Assembly (NCBI GenBank): GCA_014843695.1
Contig: CM026390.1
Span: forward strand, 6,720,048-6,784,047
Length of the DNA stretch: 64,000 nt
Direction: 5' to 3'
Source: Archivesica marissinica
Taxonomy: Eukaryota; Mollusca; Bivalvia; Venerida; Vesicomyidae
Positions within the stretch are counted from its first letter, which is position 1. Every line of letters starts with the position of its first letter. The position numbers and the translations under genes were made by a program. The notes beneath the pieces were generated by a model that was given only the letters and a program-made list of their open reading frames with translations, did no database searches and had not been told where the DNA came from. Of this stretch, positions 1-12,598 are shown piece by piece.

Positions 1-3000
1 GCCAACCCTCTTCAGCCATTGGTACTTATTGCCAACCCTCCTCGGCCATTGGTACTTATTGCCAACCTTCCTCGGCCATCGGTACTCATTGCCAAACCCC
101 CCTCATCCATCTGTACTTATTGCCAACCCGCCTCGGCCATCGGTACTTATTGCCAAGCCCCTCGGCCATCGGTACTTATTGCCAACCCCCTCGGCCATCG
201 GTACTTATTGCCAACCCCCCTCGGCATTACTTATTGCCAACCGGCCTCGGCCATCGGTACTTATTGCCAACCGGTTTCGGCCATCGGTACTTATTGCCAA
301 CCACCCTCGGCGTTACTTATTGCCAACCGGCGTTGGCCATCGGTACTTATTGCCAACCGGCCTCGTCCATCGGTTCTTATTGCCAACCGGCCTCGGCCAT
401 CGGTACTTATTGCCAACCGGCCTCGGCCATCGGTAATTATTGCCAACCGGCTTCGGCCATCGGTACTGTTTGCCAATCCACCTCGGCCATCGCTACTTAT
501 TGCCAATCCACCTCGACCATTGGTACTTATTGCCAATCCGCCTCGGCCATTGATACTTATTGCCAATCCGCCTCGGCCATTGGTACTTATTGCCATTGGT
601 ACTTATTGTCAACCCTCCTCGGCCATTGGTACTTATTGTCATTGGTACTTATTGTCAACCCTCCTCGGCCATCGGTACTTATTGTCAACCCTCCTCGGCC
701 ATCGGTACTTATTGACAACCCTCCTCGGCCATTGGTACTTATTGCCATCGGTACTTATTGCCAACCCTCCTCGGCCATTGGTACTTATTGCCATCGGTAC
801 TTATTGTCAACCCTCCTCGGCCATTGGTACCTATTGCCATCGGTACCTATTGCCAAACCCCCCTCGGCCATTGGTACTTATTGTCATTGGTACTTATTGC
901 CAACCCAACTAGGCCATCGGTACTTATTGTCAACCCCCCTCGGCCATTGGTACTTATTGTCAACCCTCCTCGGCCATCGGTACTTATTGCCATCGGTACT
1001 TATTGTCAACCCCCTTCGGCCATCGGTACTTATTGCCATTGGTACTTATTGCCAACCCCTCTCGGCCAGTGGTACTTATTGCCAACCCCTCTCGGCCAGT
1101 GGTACTTATTGCCAACCCCCCTCAGCCATTGGTACTTATTACCAACCCTCCTCGGCCATTGGTACTTATTGACAACCCGCCTCGGCCATTGGTACGTATT
1201 GCCAGTGGTACTTATTGCCAACCCCTCTCGGCCATTGGTACTTATTGCCAACCCCTCTCTGCCAGTGGTACTTATTGTCAACCCTCCTCGGCCATTGGTA
1301 CTTATTGCCAACCCCCCTCAGCCATTGGTACTTATTGTCAACCCTCCTCGGCCATTGGTACTTATTGTCAACCCTCCTCGGCCATTGGTACTTATTGTCA
1401 ACCCTCCTCGGCCATTGGTACTTATTGTCAACCCTCCTCGGCCATTGGTACTTATTGCCAACCCTCCTCAGCCATTGGTACTTATTGCCAACCGGCCTCG
1501 GCCATCGGTACTTATTGCCAACCGGCCTCGGCCATCGGTACTTATTGCCAACCGGCCTCGGCCATCGGTAATTATTGCCAACCGGCTTCGGCCATCGGTA
1601 CTGTTTGCCAATCCACCTCGGCCATCGGTACTTATTGCCAATCCACCTCGACCATTGGTACTTATTGCCAACCCCCCTCGGCGTTACTTATTGCCAACCC
1701 CCCTTGGCCATTGGTACTTATTGTCATTGGTACTTATTGTCAACCCCCCTCGGCCATCGGTACTTATTGCCAACCCCCCTCGGCCATTGGTACTTATTGT
1801 CATTTGTACTTATTGCCAACCCCCCTCGGCCATTGGTACTTATTGTCATTGGTACTTATTGTCAACCCCCCTCGGCCATCGGTACTTATTGCCATCGGCA
1901 CTTATTGCCAACACAACTAGGCCATCGGTACTTAATGTCAACCCCCCTCGGCCATTGGTACTTATTGCCATCGGTACTTATTGTCAACCGTCCTCGGCCA
2001 TTGGTACTTATTGCCATCGGTACTTAATGTCAACCCCCCTCGGCCATTGGTACTTATTGCCATCGGTACTTATTGTCAAGCCCCCTCGGCCATTGGTACT
2101 TATTGCCATCGGTACTTATTGTCAACCCTCCTCGGCCATCGGTACTTATTGTCAACCCTCCTCGGCCATTTGTACTTATTGTCAACCCTCCTCGGCCATT
2201 GGTACTTATTGCCATTGGTACTTATTGCCAACCCTCCTCGGCCATTGGTACTTATTGTCAACCCTCCTCGGCCATTGGTACTTATTGTCAACCCTCCTCG
2301 GCCATTGGTACTTATTGTCAACCCTCCTCGGCCATTGGTACTTATTGTCAACCCTCCTCGGCCATTGGTACTTATTGCCAACCCTCTTCAGCCATTGGTA
2401 CTTATTGCCAACCCTCCTCGGCCATTGGTACTTATTGCCAACCCTCCTCGGCCATTGGTACTTATTGCCAACCCCCCTCATCCATCGGTACTTATTGCCA
2501 ACCCTCCTCAGCCATTGGTACTTATTGTCAACCCTCCTTGGCCATTGGTACTTATTGTCAACCCTCCTCGGCCATTGGTACTTATTGTCAACCCTCCTCG
2601 GCCATTGGTACTTATTGCCAACCCCCCTCAGCCATTGGTACTTATTGTCAACCCTCCTCGGCCATTGGTACTTATTGCCATTGGTACTTATTGCCAACCC
2701 TCCTCGGCCATTAGTACTTATTGCCAACCCCCCTCAGCCATTGGTACTTATTGCCAACCCTCCTCGGCCATTGGTACTTATTGTCAACCCTCCTCGGCCA
2801 TTGGTACTTATTGTCAACCTCCTGGCCATTGGTACTTATTGTCAACCCTCCTCGGCCATTGGTACTTATTGTCAACCCTCCTCGGCCATTGGTACTTATT
2901 GTCAACCCTCCTCGGCCATTGGTACTTATTGCCATCGGTACTTATTGTCAACCCTCCTCGGCCATTGGTACTTATTGTCAACCCTCCTCGGCCATTGGTA

Positions 3001-6000
3001 CTTATTGTCAACCCTCCTCGGCCATTGGTACTTATTGCCAACCCCCCTCAGCCATTGGTACTTATTGTCAACCCTCCTCGGCCATTGGTACTTATTGCCA
3101 TTGGTACTTATTGCCAACCCTCCTCGGCCATTGGTACTTATTGCCAACCCTCCTCGGCCATTGGTACTTATTGTCAACCCTCCTCGGCCATTGGTACTTA
3201 TTGTCAACCCTCCTCGGCCATTGGTACTTATTGCCAACCCCTCGCCATTGGTACTTATTGTCAACCCTCCTCGGCCATTGGTACTTATTGTCATTGGTAC
3301 TTATTGCCAACCCCCCTCGGCCATTGGTACTTATTGTCAACCCTCCTCGGCCATTGGTACTTATTGCCATTGGTACTTATTGCCAACCCTCCTCGGCCAT
3401 TGGTACTTATTGTCAACCCTCCTCGGCCATTGGTACTTATTGTCAACCCTCCTCGGCCATTGGTACTTATTGCCAACCCTCCTCGGCCATTGGTACTTAT
3501 TGTCATTTGTACTTATTGCCAACCCCCCTCGGCCATTGGTACTTATTGTCATTGGTACTTATTGTCAACCCCCCTCGGCCATCGGTACTTATTGCCATCG
3601 GCACTTATTGCCAACACAACTAGGCCATCGGTACTTAATGTCAACCCCCCTCGGCCATTGGTACTTATTGCCATCGGTACTTATTGTCAACCGTCCTCGG
3701 CCATTGGTACTTATTGCCATCGGTACTTAATGTCAACCCCCCTCGGCCATTGGTACTTATTGCCATCGGTACTTATTGTCAAGCCCCCTCGGCCATTGGT
3801 ACTTATTGCCATCGGTACTTATTGTCAACCCTCCTCGGCCATCGGTACTTATTGTCAACCCTCCTCGGCCATTGGTACTTATTGTCAACCCCCCTCGGCC
3901 ATTGGTACTTATTGCCATCGGTACTTATTGCCAACCCTCCTCGGCCATTGGTACTTATTGCCATCGGTACTTATTGTCAACCCTCCTCGGCCATTGGTAC
4001 CTATTGCCATCGGTACCTATTGCCAACCCCCCTCGGCCATTGGTACTTATTGTCATTGGTACTTATTGCCAACCCAACTAGGCCATCGGTACTTATTGTC
4101 AACCCCCCTCGGCCATTGGTACTTATTGTCAACCCTCCTCGGCCATCGGTACTTATTGCCATCGGTACTTATTGTCAACCCCCTTCGGCCATCGGTACTT
4201 ATTGCCATTGGTACTTATTGCCAACCCCTCTCGGCCAGTGGTACTTATTGCCAACCCTCCTCGGCCATTGGTACTTATTGTCAACCCGCCTCGGCCATTG
4301 GTACGTATTGCCAGTGGTACTTATTGCCAACCCCTCTCGGCCATTGGTACTTATTGCCAACCCTCTCGGCCAGTGGTACTTATTGTCAACCCTCCTCGGC
4401 CATTGGTACTTATTGCCAACCCCCCTCAGCCATTGGTACTTATTGTCAACCCTCCTCGGCCATTGGTACTTATTGTCAACCCTCCTCGGCCATTGGTACT
4501 TATTGTCAACCCTCCTCGGCCATTGGTACTTATTGTCAACCCTCCTCGGCCATTGGTACTTATTGCCAACCCTCCTCAGCCATTGGTACTTATTGTCAAC
4601 CCTCCTCGGCCATTGGTACTTATTGTCAACCCTCCTCGGCCATTGGTACTTATTGTCAACCCTCCTCGGCCATTGGTACTTATTGCCAACCCCCCTCAGC
4701 CATTGGTACTTATTGTCAACCCTCCTCGGCCATTGGTACTTATTGCCATTGGTACTTATTGCCAACCCTCCTCGGCCATCGGTACTTATTGCCAACCCCC
4801 TCGGCCATCGGTACTTATTGCCAACCCCCCTCGGCATTACTTATTGCCAACCCGCCTCGGCCATCGGTACTTATTGCCAACCCGTTTCGGCCATCGGTAC
4901 TTATTGCCAACCCCCTCGGCGTACTTATTGCCAACCGGCTTGGCCATCGGTACTTATTGCCAACCCGCCTCGGCCATTGGTACTTATTGCCAACCCGCCT
5001 CGGCCATTGGTACTTATTGCCAACCCCCCTCGGCCATTGGTACTTATTGCCAACCCTCCTCGGCCATTGGTACTTATTGTCAACCCGCCTCGGCCATTGG
5101 TACGTATTGCCAGTGGTACTTATTGCCAACCCCTCTCGGCCATTGGTACTTATTGCCAACCCCTCTCGGCCAGTGGTACTTATTGTCAACCCTCCTCGGC
5201 CATTGGTACTTATTGCCAACCCCCCTCAGCCATTGGTACTTATTGTCAACCCTCCTCGGCCATTGGTACTTATTGTCAACCCTCCTCGGCCATTGGTACT
5301 TATTGTCAACCCTCCTCGGCCATTGGTACTTATTGTCAACCCTCCTCGGCCATTGGTACTTATTGCCAACCCTCCTCAGCCATTGGTACTTATTGTCAAC
5401 CCTCCTTGGCCATTGGTACTTATTGTCAACCCTCCTCGGCCATTGGTACTTATTGTCAACCCTCCTCGGCCATTGGTACTTATTGCCAACCCCCCTCAGC
5501 CATTGGTACTTATTGTCAACCCTCCTCGGCCATTGGTACTTATTGCCATTGGTACTTATTGCCAATTGCAACCCTCCTCGGCCATTAGTACTTATTGCCA
5601 ACCCCCCTCAGCCATTGGTACTTATTGCCAACCCTCCTCGGCCATTGGTACTTATTGTCAACCCTCCTCGGCCATTGGTACTTATTGTCAACCCTCCTCG
5701 GCCATTGGTACTTATTGTCAACCCTCCTCGGCCATTGGTACTTATTGTCAACCCTCCTCGGCCATTGGTACTTATTGCCAACCCTCTTCAGCCATTGGTA
5801 CTTATTGCCAACCCTCCTCGGCCATTGGTACTTATTGTCATTTGTACTTATTGCCAACCCCCCTCGGCCATTGGTACTTATTGTCATTGGTACTTATTGT
5901 CAACCCCCCTCGGCCATCGGTACTTATTGCCATCGGCACTTATTGCCAACACAACTAGGCCATCGGTACTTAATGTCAACCCCCCTCGGCCATTGGTACT

Positions 6001-8428
6001 TATTGCCATCGGTACTTATTGTCAACCGTCCTCGGCCATTGGTACTTATTGCCATCGGTACTTAATGTCAACCCCCCTCGGCCATTGGTACTTATTGCCA
6101 TCGGTACTTATTGTCAAGCCCCCTCGGCCATTGGTACTTATTGCCATCGGTACTTATTGTCAACCCTCCTCGGCCATCGGTACTTATTGTCAACCCTCCT
6201 CGGCCATTGGTACTTATTGTCAACCCCCCTCGGCCATCGGTACTTATTGCCATCGGTACTTATTGCCAACCCCCCTCGGCCATTGGTACTTATTGTCATT
6301 TGTACTTATTGCCAACCCCCCTCGGCCATTGGTACTTATTGTCATTGGTACTTATTGTCAACCCCCCTCGGCCATCGGTACTTATTGCCATCGGCACTTA
6401 TTGCCAACACAACTAGGCCATCGGTACTTAATGTCAACCCCCCTCGGCCATTGGTACTTATTGCCATCGGTACTTATTGTCAACCGTCCTCGGCCATTGG
6501 TACTTATTGCCATCGGTACTTAATGTCAACCCCCCTCGGCCATTGGTACTTATTGCCATCGGTACTTATTGTCAACCCTCCTCGGCCATCGGTACTTATT
6601 GTCAACCCTCCTCGGCCATTTGTACTTATTGTCAACCCCCCTCGGCCATCGGTACTTATTGCCATCGGTACTTATTGTCAACCCCCCTCGGCCATCGGTA
6701 CCTATTGTCAACCCTCCTCGGCCATCGGTACTTATTGTCAACCCTCCTCGGCCATCGGTACTTATTGCCATCGGTACTTATTGTCAACCCTCCTCGGCCA
6801 TTGGTACTTATTGCCATTGGTACTTATTGTCAACCCTCCTCGGCCATTGGTACTTATTGTCATTGGTACTTATTGTCAACCCTCCTCGGCCATCGGTACT
6901 TATTGTCAACCCTCCTCGGCCATCGGTACTTATTGACAACCCTCCTCGGCCATTGGTACTTATTGCCATCGGTACTTATTGCCAACCCTCCTCGGCCATT
7001 GGTACTTATTGCCATCGGTACTTATTGTCAACCCTCCTCGGCCATTGGTACCTATTGCCATCGGTACCTATTGCCAACCCCCCTCGGCCATTGGTACTTA
7101 TTGTCATTGGTACTTATTGCCAACCCAACTAGGCCATCGGTACTTATTGTCAACCCCCCTCGGCCATTGGTACTTATTGTCAACCCTCCTCGGCCATCGG
7201 TACTTATTGCCATCGGTACTTATTGTCAACCCCCTTCGGCCATCGGTACTTATTGCCATTGGTACTTATTGCCAACCCCTCTCGGCCAGTGGTACTTATT
7301 GCCAACCCCTCTCGGCCAGTGGTACTTATTGCCAACCCCCCTCAGCCATTGGTACTTATTGCCAACCCTCCTCGGCCATTGGTACTTATTGTCAACCCGC
7401 CTCGGCCATTGGTACGTATTGCCAGTGGTACTTATTGCCAACCCCTCTCGGCCATTGGTACTTATTGCCAACCCCTCTCGGCCAGTGGTACTTATTGTCA
7501 ACCCTCCTCGGCCATTGGTACTTATTGCCAACCCCCCTCAGCCATTGGTACTTATTGTCAACCCTCCTCGGCCATTGGTACTTATTGTCAACCCTCCTCG
7601 GCCATTGGTACTTATTGTCAACCCTCCTCGGCCATTGGTACTTATTGTCAACCCTCCTCGGCCATTGGTACTTATTGCCAACCCTCCTCAGCCATTGGTA
7701 CTTATTGTCAACCCTCCTTGGCCATTGGTACTTATTGTCAACCCTCCTCGGCCATTGGTACTTATTGTCAACCCTCCTCGGCCATTGGTACTTATTGCCA
7801 ACCCCCCTCAGCCATTGGTACTTATTGTCAACCCTCCTCGGCCATTGGTACTTATTGCCATTGGTACTTATTGCCAACCCTCCTCGGCCATTAGTACTTA
7901 TTGCCAACCCCCCTCAGCCATTGGTACTTATTGCCAACCCTCCTCGGCCATTGGTACTTATTGTCAACCCTCCTCGGCCATTGGTACTTATTGTCAACCC
8001 TCCTCGGCCATTGGTACTTATTGTCAACCCTCCTCGGCCATTGGTACTTATTGTCAACCCTCCTCGGCCATTGGTACTTATTGCCAACCCTCCTCGGCCA
8101 TTGGTACTTATTGCCAACCCTCCTCGGCCATTGGTACTTATTGTCAACCCTCCTTGGCCATTGGTACTTATTGTCAACCCTCCTCGGCCATTGGTACTTA
8201 TTGTCAACCCTCCTCGGCCATTGGTACTTATTGCCAACCCCCCTCGGCCATTGGTACTTATTGTCAACCCTCCTCGGCCATTGGTACTTATTGCCATTGG
8301 TACTTATTGCCAACCCTCCTCGGCCATTAGTACTTATTGCCAACCCCCCTCAGCCATTGGTACTTATTGCCAACCCTCCTCGGCCATTGGTACTTATTGT
8401 CAACCCTCCTCGGCCATTGGTACTTATT
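1..8428 (+). repeat. Satellite family A, (+) orientation, 30-bp unit
   Basis: Tandem array of a 30-bp unit with the core GGTACTTATTG followed by a C-rich stretch (CAACCCTCCTCGGCCATT). Common variants are GCCAACC or GTCAACC after TTATT, CTCAGCC for CTCGGCC, and GGCCATC for GGCCATT. A short 16-bp form, GGTACTTATTGCCATT (or with CATC), equals the full unit minus 14 bp and is scattered through the array. A GC-rich subfamily carrying CCGGCCTCGGCC is grouped at about 228-480 and 1489-1650, and a related block at about 4845-5000. A private variant, CCAACACAACTAGGCC, recurs near 1911, 3614, 5949 and 6407; the last two are 458 bp apart. The array continues off the left edge of the window and stops abruptly at 8428, where family B starts with a two-base overlap (GC). 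No gene is present in these 8.4 kb. The long frames seen here are by-products of the 30-bp period. Confidence 0.97.
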
Positions 8429-11400
8429 GCTAGGCTAACTCAATGCTAGGCTAACTCAATGCTAGGCTAACTCAATGCTAGGCTAACTCAATGCTAGGCT
8501 AACTCAATGCTAGGCTAACTCAATGCTAGGCTAACTCAATGCTAGGCTAACTCAATGCTAGGCTAACTCAACGCTAGGCTAACTCAACGCTAGGCTAACT
8601 CAATGCTAGGCTAACTCAATGCTAGGCTAACTCAATGCTAGGCTAACTCAATGCTAGGCTAACTCAATGCTAGGCTAACTCAATGCTAGGCTAACTCAAT
8701 GCTAGGCTAACTCAATGCTAGGCTAACTCAATGCTAGGCTAACTCAATGCTAGGCTAACTCAATGCTAGGCTAACTCAATGCTAGGCTAACTCAATGCTA
8801 GGCTAACTCAATGCTAGGCTAACTCAATGCTAGGCTAACTCAATGCTAGGCTAACTCAATGCTAGGCTAACTCAATGCTAGGCTAACTCAATGCTAGGCT
8901 AACTCAATGCTAGGCTAACTCAATGCTAGGCTAACTCAATGCTAGGCTAACTCAATGCTAGGCTAACTCAATGCTAGGCTAACTCAATGCTAGGCTAACT
9001 CAATGCTAGGCTAACTCAATGCTAGGCTAACTCAATGCTAGGCTAACTCAATGCTAGGCTAACTCAATGCTAGGCTAACTCAATGCTAGGCTAACTCAAT
9101 GCTAGGCTAACTCAATGCTAGGCTAACTCAATGCTAGGCTAACTCAATGCTAGGCTAACTCAATGCTAGGCTAACTCAATGCTAGGCTAACTCAATGCTA
9201 GGCTAACTCAATGCTAGGCTAACTCAATGCTAGGCTAACTCAATGCTAGGCTAACTCAATGCTAGGCTAACTCAATGCTAGGCTAACTCAATGCTAGGCT
9301 AACTCAATGCTAGGCTAACTCAATGCTAGGCTAACTCAATGCTAGGCTAACTCAATGCTAGGCTAACTCAATGCTAGGCTAACTCAATGCTAGGCTAACT
9401 CAATGCTAGGCTAACTCAATGCTAGGCTAACTCAATGCTAGGCTAACTCAATGCTAGGCTAACTCAATGCTAGGCTAACTCAATGCTAGGCTAACTCAAT
9501 GCTAGGCTAACTCAATGCTAGGCTAACTCAATGCTAGGCTAACTCAATGCTAGGCTAACTCAATGCTAGGCTAACTCAATGCTAGGCTAACTCAATGCTA
9601 GGCTAACTCAATGCTAGGCTAACTCAATGCTAGGCTAACTCAATGCTAGGCTAACTCAATGCTAGGCTAACTCAATGCTAGGCTAACTCAATGCTAGGCT
9701 AACTCAATGCTAGGCTAACTCAATGCTAGGCTAACTCAATGCTAGGCTAACTCAATGCTAGGCTAACTCAATGCTAGGCTAACTCAATGCTAGGCTAACT
9801 CAATGCTAGGCTAACTCAATGCTAGGCTAACTCAATGCTAGGCTAACTCAATGCTAGGCTAACTCAATGCTAGGCTAACTCAATGCTAGGCTAACTCAAT
9901 GCTAGGCTAACTCAATGCTAGGCTAACTCAATGCTAGGCTAACTCAATGCTAGGCTAACTCAATGCTAGGCTAACTCAATGCTAGGCTAACTCAATGCTA
10001 GGCTAACTCAATGCTAGGCTAACTCAATGCTAGGCTAACTCAATGCTAGGCTAACTCAATGCTAGGCTAACTCAATGCTAGGCTAACTCAATGCTAGGCT
10101 AACTCAATGCTAGGCTAACTCAATGCTAGGCTAACTCAATGCTAGGCTAACTCAATGCTAGGCTAACTCAATGCTAGGCTAACTCAATGCTAGGCTAACT
10201 CAATGCTAGGCTAACTCAATGCTAGGCTAACTCAATGCTAGGCTAACTCAATGCTAGGCTAACTCAATGCTAGGCTAACTCAATGCTAGGCTAACTCAAT
10301 GCTAGGCTAACTCAATGCTAGGCTAACTCAATGCTAGGCTAACTCAATGCTAGGCTAACTCAATGCTAGGCTAACTCAATGCTAGGCTAACTCAATGCTA
10401 GGCTAACTCAATGCTAGGCTAACTCAATGCTAGGCTAACTCAATGCTAGGCTAACTCAATGCTAGGCTAACTCAATGCTAGGCTAACTCAATGCTAGGCT
10501 AACTCAATGCTAGGCTAACTCAATGCTAGGCTAACTCAATGCTAGGCTAACTCAATGCTAGGCTAACTCAATGCTAGGCTAACTCAATGCTAGGCTAACT
10601 CAATGCTAGGCTAACTCAATGCTAGGCTAACTCAATGCTAGGCTAACTCAATGCTAGGCTAACTCAATGCTAGGCTAACTCAATGCTAGGCTAACTCAAT
10701 GCTAGGCTAACTCAATGCTAGGCTAACTCAATGCTAGGCTAACTCAATGCTAGGCTAACTCAATGCTAGGCTAACTCAATGCTAGGCTAACTCAATGCTA
10801 GGCTAACTCAATGCTAGGCTAACTCAATGCTAGGCTAACTCAATGCTAGGCTAACTCAATGCTAGGCTAACTCAATGCTAGGCTAACTCAATGCTAGGCT
10901 AACTCAATGCTAGGCTAACTCAATGCTAGGCTAACTCAATGCTAGGCTAACTCAATGCTAGGCTAACTCAATGCTAGGCTAACTCAATGCTAGGCTAACT
11001 CAATGCTAGGCTAACTCAATGCTAGGCTAACTCAATGCTAGGCTAACTCAATGCTAGGCTAACTCAATGCTAGGCTAACTCAATGCTAGGCTAACTCAAT
11101 GCTAGGCTAACTCAATGCTAGGCTAACTCAATGCTAGGCTAACTCAATGCTAGGCTAACTCAATGCTAGGCTAACTCAATGCTAGGCTAACTCAATGCTA
11201 GGCTAACTCAATGCTAGGCTAACTCAATGCTAGGCTAACTCAATGCTAGGCTAACTCAATGCTAGGCTAACTCAATGCTAGGCTAACTCAATGCTAGGCT
11301 AACTCAATGCTAGGCTAACTCAATGCTAGGCTAACTCAATGCTAGGCTAACTCAATGCTAGGCTAACTCAATGCTAGGCTAACTCAATGCTAGGCTAACT

Positions 11401-12598
11401 CAATGCTAGGCTAACTCAATGCTAGGCTAACTCAATGCTAGGCTAACTCAATGCTAGGCTAACTCAATGCTAGGCTAACTCAATGCTAGGCTAACTCAAT
11501 GCTAGGCTAACTCAATGCTAGGCTAACTCAATGCTAGGCTAACTCAATGCTAGGCTAACTCAATGCTAGGCTAACTCAATGCTAGGCTAACTCAATGCTA
11601 GGCTAACTCAATGCTAGGCTAACTCAATGCTAGGCTAACTCAATGCTAGGCTAACTCAATGCTAGGCTAACTCAATGCTAGGCTAACTCAATGCTAGGCT
11701 AACTCAATGCTAGGCTAACTCAATGCTAGGCTAACTCAATGCTAGGCTAACTCAATGCTAGGCTAACTCAATGCTAGGCTAACTCAATGCTAGGCTAACT
11801 CAATGCTAGGCTAACTCAATGCTAGGCTAACTCAATGCTAGGCTAACTCAATGCTAGGCTAACTCAATGCTAGGCTAACTCAATGCTAGGCTAACTCAAT
11901 GCTAGGCTAACTCAATGCTAGGCTAACTCAATGCTAGGCTAACTCAATGCTAGGCTAACTCAATGCTAGGCTAACTCAATGCTAGGCTAACTCAATGCTA
12001 GGCTAACTCAATGCTAGGCTAACTCAATGCTAGGCTAACTCAATGCTAGGCTAACTCAATGCTAGGCTAACTCAATGCTAGGCTAACTCAATGCTAGGCT
12101 AACTCAACGCTAGGCTAACTCAACGCTAGGCTAACTCAACGCTAGGCTAACTCAATGCTAGGCTAACTCAATGCTAGGCTAACTCAATGCTAGGCTAACT
12201 CAATGCTAGGCTAACTCAATGCTAGGCTAACTCAATGCTAGGCTAACTCAATGCTAGGCTAACTCAATGCTAGGCTAACTCAATGCTAGGCTAACTCAAT
12301 GCTAGGCTAACTCAACGCTAGGCTAACTCAACGCTAGGCTAACTCAACGCTAGGCTAACTCAATGCTAGGCTAACTCAATGCTAGGCTAACTCAATGCTA
12401 GGCTAACTCAATGCTAGGCTAACTCAATGCTAGGCTAACTCAATGCTAGGCTAACTCAATGCTAGGCTAACTCATGCTAGGCTAACTCAATGCTAGGCTA
12501 ACTCAATGCTAGGCTAACTCAATGCTAGGCTAACTCAATGCTAGGCTAACTCAATGCTAGGCTAACTCAATGCTAGGCTAACTCAATGCTAGGCTAAC
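8429..12598 (+). repeat. Satellite family B, 16-bp unit, near-perfect array
   Basis: About 260 tandem copies of GCTAGGCTAACTCAAT. Read by eye, the interior from about 8,600 to 12,100 shows no deviation. The only changes are single T-to-C substitutions (CTCAACGC for CTCAATGC) near the edges, at about 8572, 8588, 12108, 12124, 12140, 12316, 12332 and 12348, and a one-base deletion near 12474 (CTCATGC). The unit contains TAG and TAA and its length is not a multiple of three, so no long frame is open in any phase. The array starts directly after a truncated A unit and ends in a partial unit (GCTAGGCTAAC) fused to family C. I see nothing else in this 4.2 kb. Confidence 0.98.

Noticed and set aside
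1..8449. Long frames in family A reading YLLSTLLGHW, VLIVNPPRPL or GTYCQPSSAI repeats (up to 1,325 codons)
   Set aside because: All three forward frames and two reverse frames are open at once. The 16-bp units rotate the same frame through all three peptide types, which no selected protein would tolerate. No start context, introns or non-repeat domain.
8429..12598. CRISPR-like regular repeat array
   Set aside because: The 16-bp units abut directly with no spacers, and the setting is eukaryotic satellite DNA.
8429..12598. Telomere-like repeat (TTAGCC on the minus strand of family B)
   Set aside because: The unit is 16 bp and contains only one such motif. It is not a TTAGGG-type array and lies between other satellites.
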